Source: Bufo bufo (lineage: Eukaryota; Chordata; Amphibia; Anura; Bufonidae). Taken from it: a stretch of DNA of 64,000 nucleotides. This document shows positions 1 to 12,189 of the stretch, one piece after another. Position 1 is the stretch's first letter. Every line of letters starts with the position of its first letter. The position numbers and the translations under genes were made by a program. Location of the stretch: contig NC_053389.1 of NCBI RefSeq assembly GCF_905171765.1, positions 780,958,772 through 781,022,771 of the forward strand, in the 5' to 3' direction. Below the pieces are notes generated by a model. That model was given only the letters and a program-made list of their open reading frames with translations, was not told the origin of the DNA and made no database searches.

Positions 1-957
1 AGTGCTCAAGTAATACAGTCAAACAGTGCTCAAGTAATACAGTCAAACAGTGCTCAAGTAATACAGTCATACAGTGCCCAAGTAATACAGTCATACAGTG
101 CCCAAGTAATACAGTCATACAGTGCCCAAGTAATACAGTCATAGAGTGCCCAAGTAACACACAATCATACAGTGTCAATTAACACAGTCATACAGTGCCC
201 AAGTAATACAGGCCTACAGTGCTCAAGTAATAGTCATGCAGTGCCCAAGTAATACAGTCAAACAGTGCTCAAGTAATACAGTCATACAGTGCTCAAGTAA
301 TAGTCATACAGTGCCCAAGTAATACAGTCAAACAGTGCTCAAGTAACACAGTCATACAGTGCCCAAGTAATACAGTCATACAGTGCCCAAGTAATACAGT
401 CATACAGTGCCCAAGTAATACAGTCAAACAGTGCTCAAGTAATACAGTCAAACAGTGCTCAAGTAATACAGTCATACAGTGCCCAAGTAACACACAATCA
501 TACAGTGTCAATTAACACAGTCATACAGTGCCCAAGTAATACAGTCATACAGTGCCCAAGTAATACAGTCATACGGTGCCCAAGTAATACAGTCAAACAG
601 TGCTCAAGTAATACAGTCATGCAGTGCCCAAGTAATACAGTCATACAGTGCCCAAGTAATACAGTCATACAGTGCCCAAGTAATACAGTCATACAGTGCC
701 CAAGTAACACACAATCATACAGTGTCAATTAACACAGACATACAGTGCCCAAGTAATACAGGCCTACAGTGCTCAAGTAACACAATCATATAGTGCTCAA
801 ATAACACACAAGCATACTGTGTTAATGTAACACACAATCATACAGTACCCAAGTAACAGTCATACAGTACCCAAGTAACACAGTCATACAGTAGCAAAGC
901 AATACAGTCATACAGTGCCCAAGTAACACATTCATACAGTACCCAAGTAACACTGTC
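1..957. repeat. 24-bp minisatellite array, cut by window edge
   Basis: About 40 head-to-tail units of 24 bp built on cagtgcccaagtaatacagt plus four bases. Variants carry CTC for CCC, or an insertion with acacacaatc. The last recognisable units end near 955. The unit is 8 codons long, so frames stay open on both strands for up to about 75 codons. These are by-products of the repeat, not genes. A variant block with cagtgtcaattaacacag recurs near 171, 503 and 720, which shows higher-order duplication. The array continues beyond the left edge. Confidence 0.95.
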
Positions 958-1300
958 TAATCAATAAACTAAGGAATGTAGCTGCATCCTGTGCATTTGC
1001 CTCTTTCTCACTTTTGGCAGTAAATTTGGGATCAGAGCTGTGAGCACTGGGTGCAGCCCAGGCCATCAAGACCAATGGCGCTCCCTTCAGTATTGACAGT
1101 TGATGCACAGGCTACACCCAGCTGAAGCTGACCATAGCCTTCTGGGCATCTATGGAATATCCGTACCAGGGCCCCCAAACCATCATTGATGGTATACAAT
1201 ATTGCATCCGTGTATATGGTGAATTAGGACAGCCTTAAAAAAAGGGGGTCAGTCAGCACATCCCAATGTGCAGGTACACGCTGCCATGGCTAGAAGCACA
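958..1300. other. Unassigned non-coding stretch
   Basis: No open frame, RNA gene or repeat unit recognised between the minisatellite and the foldback element. Confidence 0.5.
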
Positions 1301-1713
1301 CAGAAAAAAGACAATGCAGCAGCACTCTGCAAACACATATAAAGTACAATAATGCCATAATTATAGAAAACATTCTGGTGCTAATGCTACGCTTATTTTG
1401 CAAATTTGAAATTCTTGGCAAATACATTTTGTACAAAATTATTTGGGCCCATCTGCCAAACGTCAAGGCGATCTCTATAAGACAGGAACCTAACACTAAA
1501 TACTACCTGTTATGTGCCATAACAGGTTCCTGTCTTATAGAGATTGCCTTGACGCCGGAAGAGGGGCCCAAATAATTTTGTACAAAATGTATTTGCCAAG
1601 AATCTCAAATTTGCTAAATAAGCGTAGCATTAGAACCAGAATGTTTTCTATAATTATAGCGTTATTGTACTTTTTTATGAGTTTGCAGAGTGCTGTTGCA
1701 TTGTCTTTTTTTT
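1301..1713. mobile_element. Foldback (palindromic) MITE-like element
   Basis: The left arm, about 1301-1493, and the right arm, about 1521-1713, are reverse complements with scattered mismatches. Both arms contain gacaatgca, the aatacattttgtacaaa block, gggccca and the cctgtcttatagagat block. Only about 30 bases at the centre are unpaired. Short open frames on both strands are mirror images of one another. No transposase is present. The superfamily cannot be assigned because no clear target-site duplication was found. Confidence 0.8.
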
Positions 1714-3792
1714 CTTTAAGACAGCCTTAGATACCAGTGACTGGCTGCAAATACAAGATCTTAAGCCTGGACCAATTGATGGATTAAATTCTCATAATTG
1801 TGTCCAGGTTCTGGCAATCAGAGGGCATCTCAGGGGGTTGTAGGCTATTTCCCTAGGCCTAGATGCTCTGACCACCAATCTATGAATGCAAGTGCTGCTC
1901 GCTGGACTGCAGAGGAAGCTTTGTGGTAGAGTGTTGGAGAGTAGGATAGTAGTGGTGGCAGCGGCAACAAGGGTGGTTGTAGTCATCAATGTGGCTAATC
2001 CCTCTCTCCAGCCCCTCCCCAGGCTGTGTGAGCAGTGGTTGGTGGGGTGCAACCTTTCTTCTTCAACTAAGGGCTCATCCTGGACTTTTGGATAGCTCCT
2101 GCTTGGTGATGGCTGGGATGCCCTTAATGTTAGGTGGATGGGTGGCAGGCTGCAAGGCAGGAGGGCAGGCATTGGGCTGTGGATGGTGGAAGCAATGACC
2201 AGGACCACTTGGTTAGACTAAATAGAGTCTCTCTTTAATGAGTAGTTAATGGGGAATGCAGTACAAATACAAGCAATAGGCACAGTTCTCAGGTATTTCA
2301 CAGAAGAGGTTACTCCCAAAGGCTGTGTATAGGAGCTGACCGTAATGATGGCAGTACTCCTCATTGAGTCTCTTTCTGAAGGTACTAGCAATCTTCCCAA
2401 ATTGACCAAAGGCATGCAATGTCTTCTCAATATACTTTCTGCAGTGCCCAACCAAGGGGTGCAGTCCAAGATTGGACAGTCAGTCTGTCTCAGTAGTGTA
2501 GCATGCGCAGGAAGTAATTAACCCTTTCCACAAGCAGTAAAGTCTATTGCCATGTACATGCGTCTACCTTACTGTCTTGGTGCAGCACAGCTTTAAATTG
2601 GTCCTCAACCTTCTGCAAATATTCCTTGTTTCCTTCCCTTACAGCATAATCCTTAGCAAAGTTGCTTTTCTGGCAGTTTTCCACTCACCCAGGGATGGTG
2701 TCTCCCTAAAGATGGATTTCTTTCTATTGGTTTAAGCTTGTGTGGCTTTCACAGCAGCAAACGTCACTCTTGGCTTGCTTGCTAGCAACTATCTACACTA
2801 CATACTGCCAGTTAACTATTTTCCTATCCATACATAACCTTTTGGGATGCATAGTGCACAGATCACCTCAGTAAACATTTCAACAGCTTTAACATTGTGA
2901 GCTATAGCATTAACCCTTTCGCAGTGAACCAGCGGGTCACTGCACACAATACACAGGCTCAAAGGCCTTGTATCAAAGGTAAAGGCATTTGTAAGGGACC
3001 ATGGGGCTTCTATGGGGCCCTAAGTTAGATGAGGCCTAGCCTTGGTTAGCCCCATCCACTTTGGTACTAGATAGAGAGACCCCGTGCAGGACTCCCCTCT
3101 CCAGATGGACTGCATTGTTGTTCTGGGTGGTGAAGCCTTGTAACCAGGGGTGGCATTCAGTCTGTTCTCCACAGTTCTCCTCAATTGGGAACCAGGGAGA
3201 AACGGGAGGCCTACACCGTTCCATCCTACTTCCCTATGTCATGGGTGCAAGGGGGGCCTACAAAGACCTACATACCCCACCTTCTTTGTGGTGCAGGAGA
3301 CGTGATGATGCTATTGCGCTACCTGTACCATTTTACAGGAGCCTGACTATAGGGGGCTAGAAGTGTGGGACTGGGGGATGGTGCTATGCACTGGAAGACT
3401 ATGCCAGCTATACTTGATCCAGTGTTCTGGGCCTTATCTGTACATTTTCACGTTTATATGCAGGATATCTAGATAGATCTACTATACGTCTAGTTCATAT
3501 TATGGTATGCTGGGGGTGGGAGGCACAGACTTGGGTAATGACCTCAGATTTCTGGAGCCTGATAATGGCTGTTTACACACCAGGTCATCACATGCATGTA
3601 ATGGATAATAGGGATGCACAGGCGCATCGCTCAGACCAGCAAAGAAAGGGTCTGTGTACAGTTCCTTGGAATTCCTACAAGACATATCTGCTTTCTGTAC
3701 ATCTGTCAGGAAAACTATGCTGAGAGGATAAGTGCGGGTGTCTAACCTCATAACTCTACCGTCATTTACAGAGCTGGAATTTCCTTCTCCTG
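1714..3792. other. Unassigned non-coding stretch
   Basis: About 2 kb without a gene I can support. A 138-codon open frame on the minus strand at 1792-2208 is low-complexity (Ser/Pro/Thr-rich) and matches no family I know. Old repeat fragments are likely but I cannot name them. Confidence 0.45.
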
Positions 3793-4084
3793 TCTATCTA
3801 TTTATTATCTATCTATTTATTATCTATTATCTATCTATCTATCTATCTATTTATTATCTATCTATCTATTATCTATCTATCTATTATCTATCTATCTATT
3901 ATCTATCTATCTATTTATTATCTATCTATTATCTATCTATCTATTATCTATCTATTATCTATCTATCTATTATCTATCTATCTGTATCTATCTATTTATT
4001 ATCTATCTATTATCTATCTATTATCTATCTATTATCTATCTATCTATTATCTATTTATTATCTATCTATCTATTATCTATCTAT

Positions 4085-4166
<82 letters not shown>

Positions 4167-4259
4167 CTCTCATATCTATCTATCTATCTATCTATTATCT
4201 ATCTATTATCTATTATCTATCTATCTATTATCTATCTATCTATTATCTATCTATCTATT

Positions 4260-4296
<37 letters not shown>

Positions 4297-4335
4297 TATC
4301 TATCTATTTACTATCTATCTCATATGTATCTATCT
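3793..4335. repeat. TATC tetranucleotide microsatellite
   Basis: Nearly pure (TATC)n on the + strand, interrupted by a recurrent TAT that gives tattatc, and by a few ctgtatc and catatc variants. It directly abuts the 3' end of the minus-strand LINE at about 4346. All three frames are open and give meaningless Tyr/Leu/Ser/Ile repeats. Confidence 0.97.
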
Positions 4336-4544
4336 ATATCCTATTTATCATAGTAACATAGTATATAAGGCCGAAAAAAGACATTTGTCCATCCAGTTCG
4401 GCCTGTCATCCTGCAAGTTGATCCAGAGGAAGGCAAAAAAAAAACCTGTGAGGTAGAAGCCAATTTTCCCACTTAAGGGGAAAAAAATTCCTTCCCGACT
4501 CCAATCAGGCAATCAGAATAACTCCCTGGATCAACGACCCCTCT

Positions 4545-5486
4545 CTAGTAGCTATAGCCTGTAATATTATTACGCTCTAGAAACACATCCAGGCCCCTCT
4601 TGAATTCCTTTATTGTACTCACCATCACCACCTCCTCAGGTAGAGAGTTCCATAGTCTCACTGCTCTTACCGTAAAGAATCCTCTTCTATGTTTGTGTAC
4701 AAACCTTCTTTCCTCCAGACGCAGAGGATGTCCCCTCGTCACAGTCACAGTCCTGGGGATAAAAAGATGATGGGAGAGATGTAATGACCCCTGATATATT
4801 TATACATAGTAATTAGATCTCCCCTCAGTCGTCTTTTTTCTAAAGTGAATAACCCAAATGTTGATAATCTTTAAGGGTACTGTAGTTGCCCCATTCCAGT
4901 TATTACTTTAGTTGCCCTCCTCTGAACCCTCTCCAGCTCTGCTATGTCTGCCTTGTTCACAGGAGCCCAGAACTGTACACAGTACTCCATGTGTGGTCTG
5001 ACTAGGGATTTGTAAAGTGGCAGGACTATGTTCTCATCACGGGCATCTATGCCCCTTTTGATTAAACCCATTATCTTATTGGCCTTGGCAGCAGCTGCCT
5101 GACACTGGTTTTTACTGCTTAGTTTGCTGTTCACTAAAATTCCTAGATCCTTTTCCATGTCAGTGTTACCGAGTGTTTTACCATTTAGTATGTACGGGTG
5201 ACTTGCATTATTCCTTCCCATGTGCATAACTTTACATTTGTCAGTGTTAAACCTCATCTGCCACTTATCTGCCCAAGCCTCCAATCTATCCAGATCCCTC
5301 TGTAGTAGTATTCTGTCCTCTTCAGTGTTAATTACCTTACACAGTTTAGTGTCATCTGCGAAAATCGATATTTTACTATGCAAGCCTTCTACAAGATCAT
5401 TAATAAATATATTGAAGAGAATAGGGCCCAATGCTGACCCCTGAGGTACTCCACTAGTGATAGTGACCCAATCTGAGTGTGTACCA
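4545..5486 (-). pseudogene. LINE ORF2, C-terminal half of reverse transcriptase and 3' end
   Basis: Minus strand. The frame open over 4871-5486 carries the RT motif GVPQGSALGPILF and then the catalytic FADDTKL box. Further on come the conserved LGILV and RPHMEY regions typical of non-LTR RTs. It is broken near 4871 by a frameshift and stop. The last stretch, 4545-4748, is open again and carries the C-terminal region typical of CR1/Jockey-like proteins (VRLWNSLP). The upstream half of the same domain lies at 8100-8723 beyond the TTAA-type insertion. Confidence 0.9.
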
Positions 5487-5490
5487 TTAA

Positions 5491-8095
5491 CCCCTTAAGG
5501 ACCCATGACATATCGGTACGTCATGTGTTGTTCCGATCACCGCCGCCCGGCGGGCGGTGATCGGAACAAGGTGCCTGCTCAAATCATTGAGCAGGCACCC
5601 CGTATCGACCGCCTCTATAAACCTATCACGTGACCTAACCCCTCAGATGAACACCGTAAAAAATAAAAAACAAAAACTGTGCTAAATAAACCATTTTTTT
5701 GTCACCTTACATCACAAAAAGTACAACAGCAAGCGATCAAAAAGGCGTTTGCCCACCAAAATAGTGCCAATCTAACCGTCACATCATCCCGCAAAAAATG
5801 AGCCCCTACTTTTAAAAAAGCTGTTATTGTGTAAAACTTACATAAATAAAAAAAAAGTATACATATTTGGTATCGCCGCGTTCGTATCGACCGGGTCTAT
5901 AAAAATATCACATGACCTAACAAATATCACATGACCTAACCCCTCAGATGAACACCGTAAAAAAACTGTGCTAAATAAACCATTTTTTGTCACCTTACAT
6001 CACAAAAAGTGTAATAGCAAGCGATCAAAAAGTCATATGCACCCCAAAATAGTGCCAATCAAACCGTAATCTCATCTCGGAAAAAGACCCTATCTAAGAT
6101 AATCGACCAAAAACTGAAAAAACTATGGCTCTCAGAATATGGAGACACTAAAACATGTTTTTTTTTTGTTTCAAAAATGATATTATTGTGTAAAACTTAC
6201 ATAAATAAAAAAAAAGTATACATATTAGGTATCGCCGCGTCCGTATCGACCGGATCTATAAAAATATCACATGACCTAACCCCTCAGATGAACGCCGTAA
6301 AAAATGTAAAATAAAAACTGTGCTAAATAAACCTTTTTTTGTCACCTTACATCACAAAAAGTGTAATAGCAAGCGATCAAAAAGTCACACGCACCCCAAA
6401 ATAGTGCCAATAAAACCGTCATCTCATCCCGCAAAAATCATATCCTACCCAAGGTAATCGCCCAAAAACTGAAAACATTATGGCTCTCAGACTATGGAAA
6501 CACTAAAACATGATTTTTTTTGCTTCAAAAAAGAAATCATTGTGTAAAACTTACACAAATAAAAAAAAGTATACATATTAGGTATTGCCGCATCCGTGAC
6601 AACCTGGTCTATAAAAATATCACATGATCTAACCTGTCAGATGAATGTTGTAAATAACAAAAAATAAAAACGGTGCCAAAACAGCTATTTCGTGTTATCT
6701 TGCCTCACAAAAAGTGTAATATAGAGCAACCAAAAATCATATGTACCCTAAACTAGTACCAACAATACTGCCACCCTATCCCATAGTTTCTAAAATGTGG
6801 CCACTTTTTTGGAGTTTCTACTCTAGGGGTGCATCAGGGGGGTTTCAAATGGGACATGGTGTCAAAAAAAACAGTCCAGCAAAATCTGCCTTCCAAAAAC
6901 CGTATGGCATTCCTTTCCTTCTGCGCCCTACCGTGTGCCCGTACAGCAGTTTACGACCACATATGGGGTGTTTCTGTAAACTACAGAATCAGGGCCATAA
7001 ATATTAAGTTTTGTTTGGCTGTTAACCCTTGCTTTGTTACTGGGAAAAATGGATTAAAATGGAAAATTTGCCAAAAAATTTAAATTCTGAAATTTCATCT
7101 CTATTTTCCATTAATTCTTGTGGAACACCTAAAGGGTTAACGACGTTTGTAAAATCAGTTTTGAATACATTGAGGGGTGTCGTTTCTTAGATGGGGTCAC
7201 TTATATGGAGTTTCTACTCTAGGGATGCATCAGGGGGGCTTCAAATGGGACATGGTGTAAAAAAAAACAGTCCAGCAAAATCTGCCTTCCAAAAACCGTA
7301 TGGCATTCCTTTCCTTCTGCGCCCCGCCGTGTGCCCGTACAGCTGTTTACGACCACATATGGGGTGTTTCTGTAAACTACAGAATCAGGGCCATAAATAT
7401 TAAGTTTTGTTTGGCTGTTAACCCTTGCTTTGTTACTGGGAAAAATGGATTAAAATGGAAAATCTGCCAAAAAAGGGAAATTTTGAAATTGTATCTCTAT
7501 TTTCCATTAATTCTTGTGGTACACCTAAAGGGTTAACAAAGTTTGTAAAAATCTGTTTTAAATACCTTGAGGGGTGTAGTTTATAGAATGGGGTAATTTT
7601 TGGGTGGTTTCTATTATGTAAGCCTCGCAAAATGACTTCAGACCTGAACTGGTCCTTAAAAATTGGGTTTTTGAAAATTTCAGAAAAATTTCAAGATTTG
7701 CTTCTAAACTTCTAAGCCTTGTAACATCCCCAAAAAATAAAATGTCATTCCCAAAATGATCCAAAATATGAAGTAGACATATGGGGAATGTAAAATAATA
7801 ACTATTTTTGGAGGTATTACTATGTATTATAGAAGTAGAGAAATTGAAACTTGGAAATTTGCAATTTTTTACTTCATTTTTGGTAAATTTTGTATTTTGT
7901 TTATAAATAAAAAAGAATTTTTTTTTACTTCATTTTACCAGTGTCATGAAGTACAATATGTGATGAAAAAACAATCTCAAAATGGCCTGGATGAGTCAAA
8001 GCGTTTTAAAGTTATCAGCACTTAAAGTGACACTGGTCAGATTAGCAAAAAATGGCCACGTCCAGAAGGTGAAATAGGGCCGAGTCCATAAGGGG
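5491..8095. mobile_element. Non-autonomous TTAA-class DNA transposon (piggyBac- or Kolobok-like)
   Basis: The insertion is 2605 bp and is flanked by TTAA at 5487-5490 and 8096-8099. Its ends form imperfect inverted repeats (CCCCTTAAGGACCCA at the left, complement of CCCCTTATGGACTCG at the right). It interrupts the LINE reverse transcriptase cleanly. It has no transposase frame. Inside are direct repeats: the caccttacatcacaaaaagt segment recurs near 5702, 5991, 6348 and less exactly near 6700. A block of about 270 bp at 6811-7080 is repeated at 7201-7470. Short open frames such as 6741-7007 and 7191-7403 are copies of this block, not genes. piggyBac and Kolobok both use TTAA; I cannot separate them without a full-length relative. 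Confidence 0.85.
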
Positions 8096-8099
8096 TTAA

Positions 8100-8723
8100 T
8101 AACCACCCTCTGTTTTCTATCACTGAGCCAGTTACTTACCCACATACAGACGTTTTCTCGCAGTCCGAGCATTCTCATTTTATATACTAACCTTTCATGT
8201 AGTACAGTGTCAAATGCTTTGGAGAAGTCCAGAAATACGACATCCATTGATTCGCCGCTGTCAAGTCTAGAACTTACCACCTCATAGAAACTGATTAAAT
8301 TATTTTGACATGACCGATCCCTCATGAAGCCATGCTGATATGGCGTTATTTGCTTATTTTCCTTGAAGTACTCCAAGATCACATCTCTTAGAAAACCTTT
8401 AAACAGTTTACCCATGACAGATACTTACTGGCCTATAACTTACTGGCCTATAATTTCCGGGGTCTGTTTTTGGACCCTTTTTGAATATTGGCACCACATT
8501 TGCTATGCGCCAATCCTGTGGAACACTCCCTGTCCGTATAGAGTCCTTAAATATCAGAAATAAGGGTCTGGCTATGACATTACTTAATTCTCTTAGGATA
8601 CAGGGGTGTATGCCATCTGGTCCTGGTGATTTGTCTATTTTAATCTTTTTAAGACACTGCTGTACTTCTTCCTGGGTCAGACAGGGCACTTTTAATGGGG
8701 AATTAACTTTTACATTCTGCATT
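8100..8723 (-). pseudogene. LINE ORF2, N-terminal half of reverse transcriptase
   Basis: Minus strand. It shows the entry region of a non-LTR RT (SPGPDGIHP, then WRIANVVPIFKKG and NYRPVS). After that come FMRDRSCQNNL and the A-box FLDFSKAFDTV with the first catalytic Asp. A duplication and frameshift near 8420-8450 (cttactggcctataa twice) breaks the frame just after NYRPVS. The frame reaches the TTAA site at 8096-8099 in the codons that resume at 5486. Confidence 0.9.
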
Positions 8724-8743
8724 TTATCTGACAGTTTATTTTC

Positions 8744-8825
8744 TTCATATATAGAAAGAGGAGGACCGGCACTCGCAGATAGAATGCAATTCTTGTGTAT
8801 TTATTGCCACATCAAAAGAGTTTTA
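8744..8825. mobile_element. Short (82 bp) insertion with target-site duplication
   Basis: The 11-bp sequence agtttattttc occurs at 8733-8743 and again at 8826-8836, on either side of 82 bp that do not fit the LINE reading frame. Removing one copy and the insert rejoins the minus-strand ORF2 frame, which gives a conserved-looking TEEN/KLSDK junction. An 11-bp duplication suggests a retrotransposed fragment. The source family is not recognised. Confidence 0.75.
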
Positions 8826-9225
8826 AGTTTATTTTCCTCAGTGAATACAGTGGTGAAAAAAATATTTAATAGCTTTGCTTTCTCCTCATCGCTCTCTGCT
8901 ACCCCCCCCCCCTCTCATTACTCTGTAAAGGGCCGACACCTTCAGATTTATACTTTTTACCATTTATATAATTGAAAAACATTTTAGGGTTAGTTTTGCT
9001 CTCTTTGGCAATTAATCTCTTGGTCTCTAGTTTGGCTGCTTTTATTGTTTTTTTTACATATTCTATTTTTATCCTTATAGTTTTTCAGTGCTTCCTCGCT
9101 ACCCTTCTGTTTTAGTGATTTAAATGCCTTCTTTTTGTCATTTATTGCTTTCTTTACAGTTCTATTTATCCATTTGTTCCTTAACCTTTTATTCCTATAA
9201 GGTATGTACCTCTCACAATTAGATT

Positions 9226-10020
9226 TTAGGATGCTTTTAAAAATATCCCTGTATTTTTATTTTTGAGGACTTTGTCCCAGTTAGTTAGGCCTATGGCCTC
9301 TCTTAGTTGGCTAAATTTAGCTTTTTTGAAGTTTGGTATTTTTGTTCCTCCCTGTAGAAACGTTCTTTTGAATGATAATTGGAAGGTCATTACTTTATGG
9401 TCACTATTTCCCAGGTGTCCCCCAACCTGCACGTCTGTTGTTCTGTCAGGCCTATTGGTTAATACTAAGTCCAGTATGGCCATCCCTCTAGTCGGGTCCT
9501 GAACCAGTTGGGAGAGGTAATTGCCTTTGGTTATTGCCAAGAATCTGTTTACTTTATGAGATATACAAGTCTCAGTTTCCCAGTCTATATCTGGGTAGTT
9601 GAAGTCCCCCATAATAACCACCTCATTATGATCTGCCGCCTTCTCTATCTCGTTTAGTAGTATATTTTCTGTGGACTCTGGTATATTAGGTGGTTTATAA
9701 TAAACTCCTATTAGTAATTTATTATTGTTTTTCCTCCATGTATCTCTACCCACAGTGACTCCACATGTTCATGTCCCTCACTTATATCTTCTCGGACTGT
9801 GGGCTTTAGACAGGACTTTACATAAAGGCAGACCCCTCCCCCTCTCCGGTTTTGGCGATCCTTTCTAAACAGACTGTAACCTTGTACATTAACCACCCAG
9901 TCATAGCTATCATCCAGCCATGTCTCAGTTATTCCCACTGTCATAGTCCTCCTCACACATCACTAATTCCACCTCCCCAGTTTTATTAGTCAGGCTTCTG
10001 GCATTAGTATACATACATTT
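9226..10020 (-). pseudogene. LINE ORF2 endonuclease (APE-type) domain
   Basis: Minus strand. The region starts with YTNARSL near 10010 (endonuclease N-terminus), then ITETWLDD at about 9930, RRGGGVCLYVK, GVYYKPP, and MGDFNYPDIDW near 9600 with the catalytic Asp/Asn pair. It ends with LGNSDHKV, carrying the SDH motif, near 9400. These are the ordered motifs of the EEP fold endonuclease that nicks target DNA in CR1/L2/Jockey elements. The domain is split between at least three frames (breaks near 9960 and 9740). Confidence 0.9.
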
Positions 10021-10189
10021 ACATTTATGTATATTTTTTACCTTACACTTTTCCTTCTGAACTGTTCTAGTCCCTCCTTCCATTCCTCCCCCAGTCCCAC
10101 TACCTTGCCCCCGGTCTCTATCTGCACTACCATCCCATCCTATAACGTAGTTACCCTTCCCCCCAGTCCCTAGTTTAAACACTCCTCCA

Positions 10190-10870
10190 ACCTTCTAGCC
10201 ATCTTCTCCCCCAAAACAGCTGCCCCTTCCCCATTGAGGCGCAGCCCGTCCCTACGATAGAGCCTGTAGCCGATAGGGAAGTCGGCCCAGTTCTCCAGGA
10301 ACCCAAACCCCTCCTTCCTACACCAGTTCTTGAGCCACTTGTTACCCGCCCTAATCTCCCGCCCTAATGCTCCCGGAAAGCCAAAACGCGAGTGTGGCTC
10401 GTGGTACCGGTAGTATTTCAGAAAATACTACCTTCGAGGTCCTTGCCCTAAGCTTTTGACCTAAATCCCTAAAATCATTTTTAAGGACGCTCCACCTACC
10501 TCTAACTTTGTCATTGGTTCCGATATGGACCATGACCGCTGGATCTTCTCCAGCCCCTTCCAGTAATCTGTCAACCCAATCCGCGATGTGTCAAACTCGA
10601 GCGCCAGGAAGACAACACACTGTTTGAGGATCCCGGGCTTTGTGATAGATCGTCCTATCCGTACCCCTGAGTGGCAGAGGAAGGGTCCTGCTGCAGCAGT
10701 GCTCTCCCTGAACTGACATCCCCTTATCTGCCAACCGTGCAAACTTGTTGGGGTGTGTCAGATCAGGGCTAGCCTCCCTGGCACTCTTTCCTCAGTGTTG
10801 AAACTCGCCCGTTTAGATACTCGATGTGCGATTCCAAAAGGGCAATTTGTTTACATTTTGAACAAGGATA
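10190..10870 (-). pseudogene. LINE ORF1 with SGNH esterase-like domain, decayed
   Basis: Minus strand. The block VHIGTND (SGNH block III, with Asn) lies near 10515. LKNDFRDLG follows, then FSEILPVP near 10420. The C-terminal block FLENWADFPIGYRLYRRDGL lies at about 10300-10245. In this family the last catalytic motif reads D-G-L-H; here the His codon reads as Arg (cgc, near 10243). The N-terminal part (CSKCKQIALLESHIEYLNGR, 10866-10800) is a Cys-pair and coiled-coil region. It is cut at 10870 by the hAT insertion and resumes at 16287. Frameshifts lie between 10540 and 10700. Confidence 0.8.
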
Positions 10871-11149
10871 CAGTGGCGTCGCCAGAGGGGGCCACGGCCC
10901 CCCTACATCATGCTGTGCCCCCCCATGTGCCCCCCCAACTAAAATGCCCCCCACCTAGTGAGCCGCCGCCGGGCACAGGGAGATGAGCGCTTCCATTGCG
11001 CTCATCTCCATTGTAAACTGCCTGTGCCAGCGGAGGTGCGGAGGTGCAGGGGAGGGAGAGGCGTGTCCCTTCCCCTTCCTCTGATAGGCTGCAGGCAGGC
11101 CCCGAAGTGGAGGAGAGGCCCCGCCCCCTAATTGCTCCTGTTTATCTTT

Positions 11150-11400
11150 CTAAAGCTAAAGGACCTTTGATGATGTCATCACAGGTCCTGTAAGGGAACT
11201 GCACAGTGTAAAGTGTAGTTCCCAGGTTAGAACAGTGCATCTGCCAGGACCTGTGATGACATCATCTTCAACATCACAGGTCCTGCAGAATCTAGCAAAG
11301 GAACTGCACCAAAAATGGTGTAGTTCCTAGGTTTCAAAGGTATATCTGCCAGGACCTGTGATGACATCATCACAGGTCCTTCAACCCCTAATAGCAAGTA
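11150..11400. repeat. Palindromic block with repeated gatgatgtcatcacaggtcct
   Basis: The segment aggacctgtgatgacatcat and its reverse complement recur at about 11160-11190, 11248-11284 and 11350-11382, separated by aactgcac...gtagttcc hairpins. This is internal hAT structure with no coding capacity. Confidence 0.75.
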
Positions 11401-11739
11401 TTAGAAGTTCGCAAGCAGCTCTGCATTGATCCATACAGACGGGAATGGAGAGGTAAGAGGAGGTCCTCCACTTCTCATCATTTACCCCCCCTCCATGCCC
11501 TGTTTTTACTCATTGCTCACTCATGTATACTACTTCAGACAGTTACAGGGACCACTACCTCATGTACCTCACACACACAGTGACCATAATGTATAACTGA
11601 CCACATATTTCTATAAACACTGCATCTACAGTATTATACCTTCTATGTGTCACATCAATACACTGCTCTGTGTGTAATATATATATATATAGATACACAC
11701 ACATACATGCACACACACACTGCATATATTACACAGTAT

Positions 11740-12189
11740 TATACATGAAATATGTACAGATATATAGTATATACCGCAGTGCACTGATATGTGAGGTACA
11801 AGGTATAATAGATGCTGTGTGTACAGATATCAGTACACTTCTGTATATACTATATATGTGAGGTACGAGGTATAATAGATGCAGTGTGTACAGATATATA
11901 GTATATACCGCAGTGCACTGATATGTGAGGTACAAGGTATAATAGATGCTGTGTGTACAGATATCAGTACACTTCTGTATATACTATATATGTGAGGTAT
12001 GAGGTATAATAGATGCAGTGTGTACAGATATATAGTATATACCGCAGTGCACTGATATGAGAGGTATGAGGTGTAATAGATGCAGTGTGTACAGATATAT
12101 AGTATATACCGCAGTGCACTGATATGAGAGGTATGAGGTGTAATAGATGCAGTGTGTACAGATATCAGTACACTTCTGTATATACTATA
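11740..12189. repeat. Tandem array (about 60-75 bp unit), left arm of an inverted pair
   Basis: Units contain gtgaggtacaaggtataata, gatgcagtgtgtacagatat and cagtgcactgatat in one orientation. The array is split at 12189 by the Tc1-like element and continues briefly from 13751 to about 13840. It then reverses direction. Confidence 0.8.

Noticed and set aside
1792..2208. 138-codon minus-strand frame
   Set aside because: Low-complexity composition without a domain; overlapping + strand frames are also open.
3732..4361. Tyr/Leu/Ser/Ile frames of about 200 codons (also at 16502-17159 and 21064-21882)
   Set aside because: Translations of (TATC)n microsatellites.
10753..10986. 77-codon + frame across the LINE/hAT junction
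   Set aside because: It spans two unrelated elements, and the coding signal there is on the minus strand.
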